From assembly GCA_016294985.1 (NCBI GenBank), contig JAECRW010000095.1, positions 1 to 6,178 on the forward strand: a DNA stretch of 6,178 bases. Direction: 5' to 3'. This document shows, piece by piece, positions 4,479 through 6,178 of the stretch; within the stretch, counting starts at the first letter, position 1; every line of letters begins with the position of its first letter. The position numbers and the translations under genes were made by a program. The notes beneath the pieces were generated by a model. That model was given only the letters and a program-made list of their open reading frames with translations, ran no database searches and was not told where the DNA came from. The DNA is from Candidatus Sifarchaeum marinoarchaea (GTDB lineage Archaea; Asgardarchaeota; Sifarchaeia; Borrarchaeales; Borrarchaeaceae).

Positions 4479-5519
4479 GTGGGGAACATTGTGCAGATAG
4501 AAAAAGATGTGAGAGCAATAGCTGATGCTTTAAAAAACTCATCTATCGATTATGCTGATCTTCGTGTTCTTATAACGGGAGGCGCAGGCTTTCTTGGGAG
4601 TTATATTTGTGATGTTTTAATCGAAATGGGTGCAACAGTAGTTTGTGTTGACAATCTCTCAAGTGGAAGACTTGAGAATATTCAAGAGTTAATCGACCAA
4701 AACGAAGGTCAATTCACATTTATTCGACAAGACATTGTAGACGCATCTATTTTAGAAATTGAGGATCAATTTGACGTCATCCTTCATCTTGCAAGTCGTG
4801 CAGCTCCAATGGAGTTCGAAAAATATCCTATTGCAATATTAAGCACAAATACGATAGGTACAATGAATACTCTTGAGTTAGCAAAACGCTCTAATGCAAA
4901 AATTTTGTTCACCTCTACCTCAGAGACGTATGGAGATCCAGATCCACAATTCGTGCCTACACCCGAGACTTACGCGGGAAGCGTCATAAGCACGGGAATC
5001 AGAAGTTGCTATGAAGAAGGAAAACGTTCTGGTGAGGCGTTTATGGCCGCGTATAGACGACAGTATGGAATAGATACGCGGATTGTGAGAATCTTTAATA
5101 CCTATGGACCCAAAATAAGAGCCGATGGTGTCTATGGGCGTGTGGTTCCGCGATTTGTTGATCAATCGTTAAGGGGAGATCCAATTACCATTTTTGGAGA
5201 CGGATCACAGACAAGGAGTTTTAGTTATATCACGGATACTGTTGAAGGCATCCTGCGAGCTGCACTCTTAGATGGCGTCTCCGGGGAAGTTTTCAATATA
5301 GGAAATGATAAGGAAATGACAGTCCTTCAATTAGCAAAGATAATAAGGGAACAAACAAACTCCGAGTCTGAGTTTGTTTTTAGTAAATTACCAGAAGGTG
5401 ATCCAAAAAGGCGGTGCCCTGATGTTACAAAGGCTGCAACGATGTTAAATTGGACTCCCAAAGTTGATTTAAATGCTGGATTGAAAAATTTCATCTCATG
5501 GGTATCCGAACTTAAATGA
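4479..5519 (+). CDS. UDP-glucuronate decarboxylase (UDP-xylose synthase)-like extended SDR enzyme
   Basis: This 346-residue extended short-chain dehydrogenase/reductase most resembles UDP-glucuronate decarboxylases, which use bound NAD+ to convert UDP-glucuronate to UDP-xylose in the cytoplasm for glycan synthesis. The Rossmann glycine motif is GGAGFLG (34-40, Gly34/37/40), and Asp58 is the likely ribose binder. The catalytic segment is TSTSETYGD (145-153). Ser148 and Glu149, with Arg246 in QTRSF, match the decarboxylase residues of ArnA (Ser433, Glu434, Arg619). Tyr178 and Lys182 (SCYEEGKR) form the YxxxK pair. RIFNTYGP (204-211) and the late DPKRRCPD (308-315) are also UXS-like. Oddities: about 28 residues precede the first strand, and the usual HLACPASP loop is HLASRAAP (103-110). 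The substrate is therefore less certain than the fold. The start is GTG at 4479 without an SD; GTG at 4491, preceded by GTGGGGA, is an alternative four residues shorter. Confidence 0.85.
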   Translation: MGNIVQIEKDVRAIADALKNSSIDYADLRVLITGGAGFLGSYICDVLIEMGATVVCVDNLSSGRLENIQELIDQNEGQFTFIRQDIVDASILEIEDQFDVILHLASRAAPMEFEKYPIAILSTNTIGTMNTLELAKRSNAKILFTSTSETYGDPDPQFVPTPETYAGSVISTGIRSCYEEGKRSGEAFMAAYRRQYGIDTRIVRIFNTYGPKIRADGVYGRVVPRFVDQSLRGDPITIFGDGSQTRSFSYITDTVEGILRAALLDGVSGEVFNIGNDKEMTVLQLAKIIREQTNSESEFVFSKLPEGDPKRRCPDVTKAATMLNWTPKVDLNAGLKNFISWVSELK

Positions 5520-5548
5520 AGTAAGAAAAATGCTATAGTGTGCCTATT

Positions 5549-5567
5549 GATTTCTGTTCTTATTATT
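5549..5567 (+). terminator. Possible T-rich terminator of the decarboxylase gene
   Basis: The plus strand is T-rich here (TTTCTGTTCTTATTATT at 5551-5567), about 30 bases after the stop codon and overlapping the 3' end of the convergent SIS gene. On the opposite strand, TTTTTCT (complement of 5524-5530) could serve the SIS gene. Both are short and tentative. Confidence 0.3.
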
Positions 5568-6178
5568 CGTAGCCGATAAGATCTGTTAAAATTTCGCCAT
5601 ATCTAAAGCCATCGGCAGTTATATTCAATTCTTTTGCCATTGAAAGCACTAGGAATTGATATGGTATCCGATAGAGCAGTCCCGAAAACACCTCTGTAAT
5701 TTCAGGAACCTCAGCAACGTTACGACAATTCTTTTTAATCTCCTGATCATCCTTTTTACAAACTCCAAATGTGTATGCTTTTATTTCATTAAGTGCCGTA
5801 AGCAAATTCAACGCACGTTCTCGGCTTGCACCAGGTTGAAAACAGAGACCAACCGGCATACCTGCCTCTATCGCCAACATTGGATAATGACAAAATTCTT
5901 CAATTTGGTAGACTTCAACAGGACGCCATAGCAATTCCTTCACTTTTGACATTGCAAAAAGCGATGTAACAAACCCAAGACCTCCCCCAACTAATGAAAA
6001 AGTTGGAGATTTGACAAGTTGCTGTGCAATCTGAAGTATTATTCTTTCATTTTTGTGATCTTGAAGAACTTGTTGCATTAATCCTTTGACAGAAAATAAT
6101 TCGTTCTTCAATCTTTCAAAACGATGAGTGCACAAATAACCAGAATTTTTACCCAAAGAAAGCGCTAATCCAAAAAGG
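5563..6178 (-). CDS. C-terminal part of a SIS-domain phosphosugar isomerase related to GlmS, cut by the window edge
   Basis: The frame is open to the right edge, so the start lies outside; 204 residues are visible. A TTG at 6156 should not be taken as the start, because upstream codons continue in the style of a SIS domain's last helices. Counting from the edge, VGGGLGF (63-69) begins a SIS domain, like the LGRG-type strand-loop of the GlmS isomerase half. Glu81 (KVKE) and His97 (EEFCHYP) are separated by exactly the 16 positions between Glu488 and His504 of E. coli GlmS, the base and ring-opening residues. EITEVFSGLLYRIPYQFL (159-176) matches the GlmS EEVIAPIFYTVPLQLL helix. The C-terminus (FRYGEILTDLIGYE) differs from the GlmS LAKSVTVE tail and lacks its Schiff-base lysine. 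A SIS isomerase or deaminase acting on an amino- or ketosugar phosphate is more likely than true GlmS. No glutaminase domain is visible because the N-terminus is missing. It is convergent with the decarboxylase (43-base gap). Confidence 0.85.
   Translation of the reverse strand, partial: LFGLALSLGKNSGYLCTHRFERLKNELFSVKGLMQQVLQDHKNERIILQIAQQLVKSPTFSLVGGGLGFVTSLFAMSKVKELLWRPVEVYQIEEFCHYPMLAIEAGMPVGLCFQPGASRERALNLLTALNEIKAYTFGVCKKDDQEIKKNCRNVAEVPEITEVFSGLLYRIPYQFLVLSMAKELNITADGFRYGEILTDLIGYE

Noticed and set aside
4920..5165. Minus-strand frame of 81 codons inside the decarboxylase gene
   Set aside because: It is antisense to the catalytic core of a clearly recognised enzyme.
5656..5931. Plus-strand frame of 91 codons inside the SIS gene
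   Set aside because: It is antisense to conserved SIS-domain codons, with a Cys/Asn/Thr-rich composition of no protein-like pattern.
1..6178. Search for CRISPR repeats, tRNA or rRNA genes, transposases, attachment sites and origins
   Set aside because: No regularly spaced repeats, cloverleaf arms, rRNA-like tracts, terminal inverted repeats or integrase/transposase motifs were found by eye. A covariance-model search was not possible here.

Overview
The window is archaeal chromosomal DNA. The strongest evidence is a complete TATA-binding protein (TBP) gene with both repeats and all four intercalating phenylalanines. It also has a two-thioredoxin-domain protein disulfide oxidoreductase (PDO) of the archaeal type, a Cdc48/VAT-type N-domain protein, GGTGA/GGAGG Shine-Dalgarno (SD) sites, AT-rich TATA boxes upstream of genes, and oligo-T stretches after genes. 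Base composition is AT-rich. Several proteins have no recognisable family, which fits a poorly sampled lineage. Asgard archaea or another mesophilic deep lineage is possible, but this is inference and the window cannot fix it.

Layout from left to right. (1) 1-690, minus strand: the start of a truncated gene (1-64) lies 14 bases downstream of the PDO gene (79-690) and is probably co-transcribed with it. (2) 691-948: a divergent promoter region with back-to-back TATA boxes. It also holds a possible 27-residue small ORF (845-928). (3) 949-1782, plus strand: a Cdc48-type N-domain with no AAA+ ATPase, followed by a SHOCT-like helical segment and a C-terminal zinc ribbon. This is the most unusual gene in the window. 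(4) 1943-2515, minus strand: TBP, convergent with the previous gene. (5) 2516-2717: a divergent promoter with three TTATAA cores. (6) 2718-3344, plus strand: an unrecognised protein with a possible helix-hairpin-helix-like C-terminus. (7) 3376-3828, minus strand: an unrecognised 150-residue protein. (8) 3940-4302, plus strand: an unrecognised all-helical protein, possibly with a membrane-anchored longer form starting at 3874. (9) 4479-5519, plus strand: a UDP-glucuronate decarboxylase (UDP-xylose synthase)-like enzyme. (10) 5563-6178, minus strand: the C-terminal part of a SIS-domain phosphosugar isomerase related to the GlmS isomerase half, cut by the window edge.

No single pathway joins the whole window. 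The PDO and the truncated gene after it may form a thiol-redox unit. The Cdc48-N protein is a candidate adaptor or decoy in Cdc48/VAT-type unfolding and shares a promoter region with the PDO. The decarboxylase and the SIS protein are convergent neighbours that both act on sugar phosphates or nucleotide sugars, so the right end may belong to a surface-glycan or amino-sugar neighbourhood. No mobile element, CRISPR array, rRNA or tRNA was seen.
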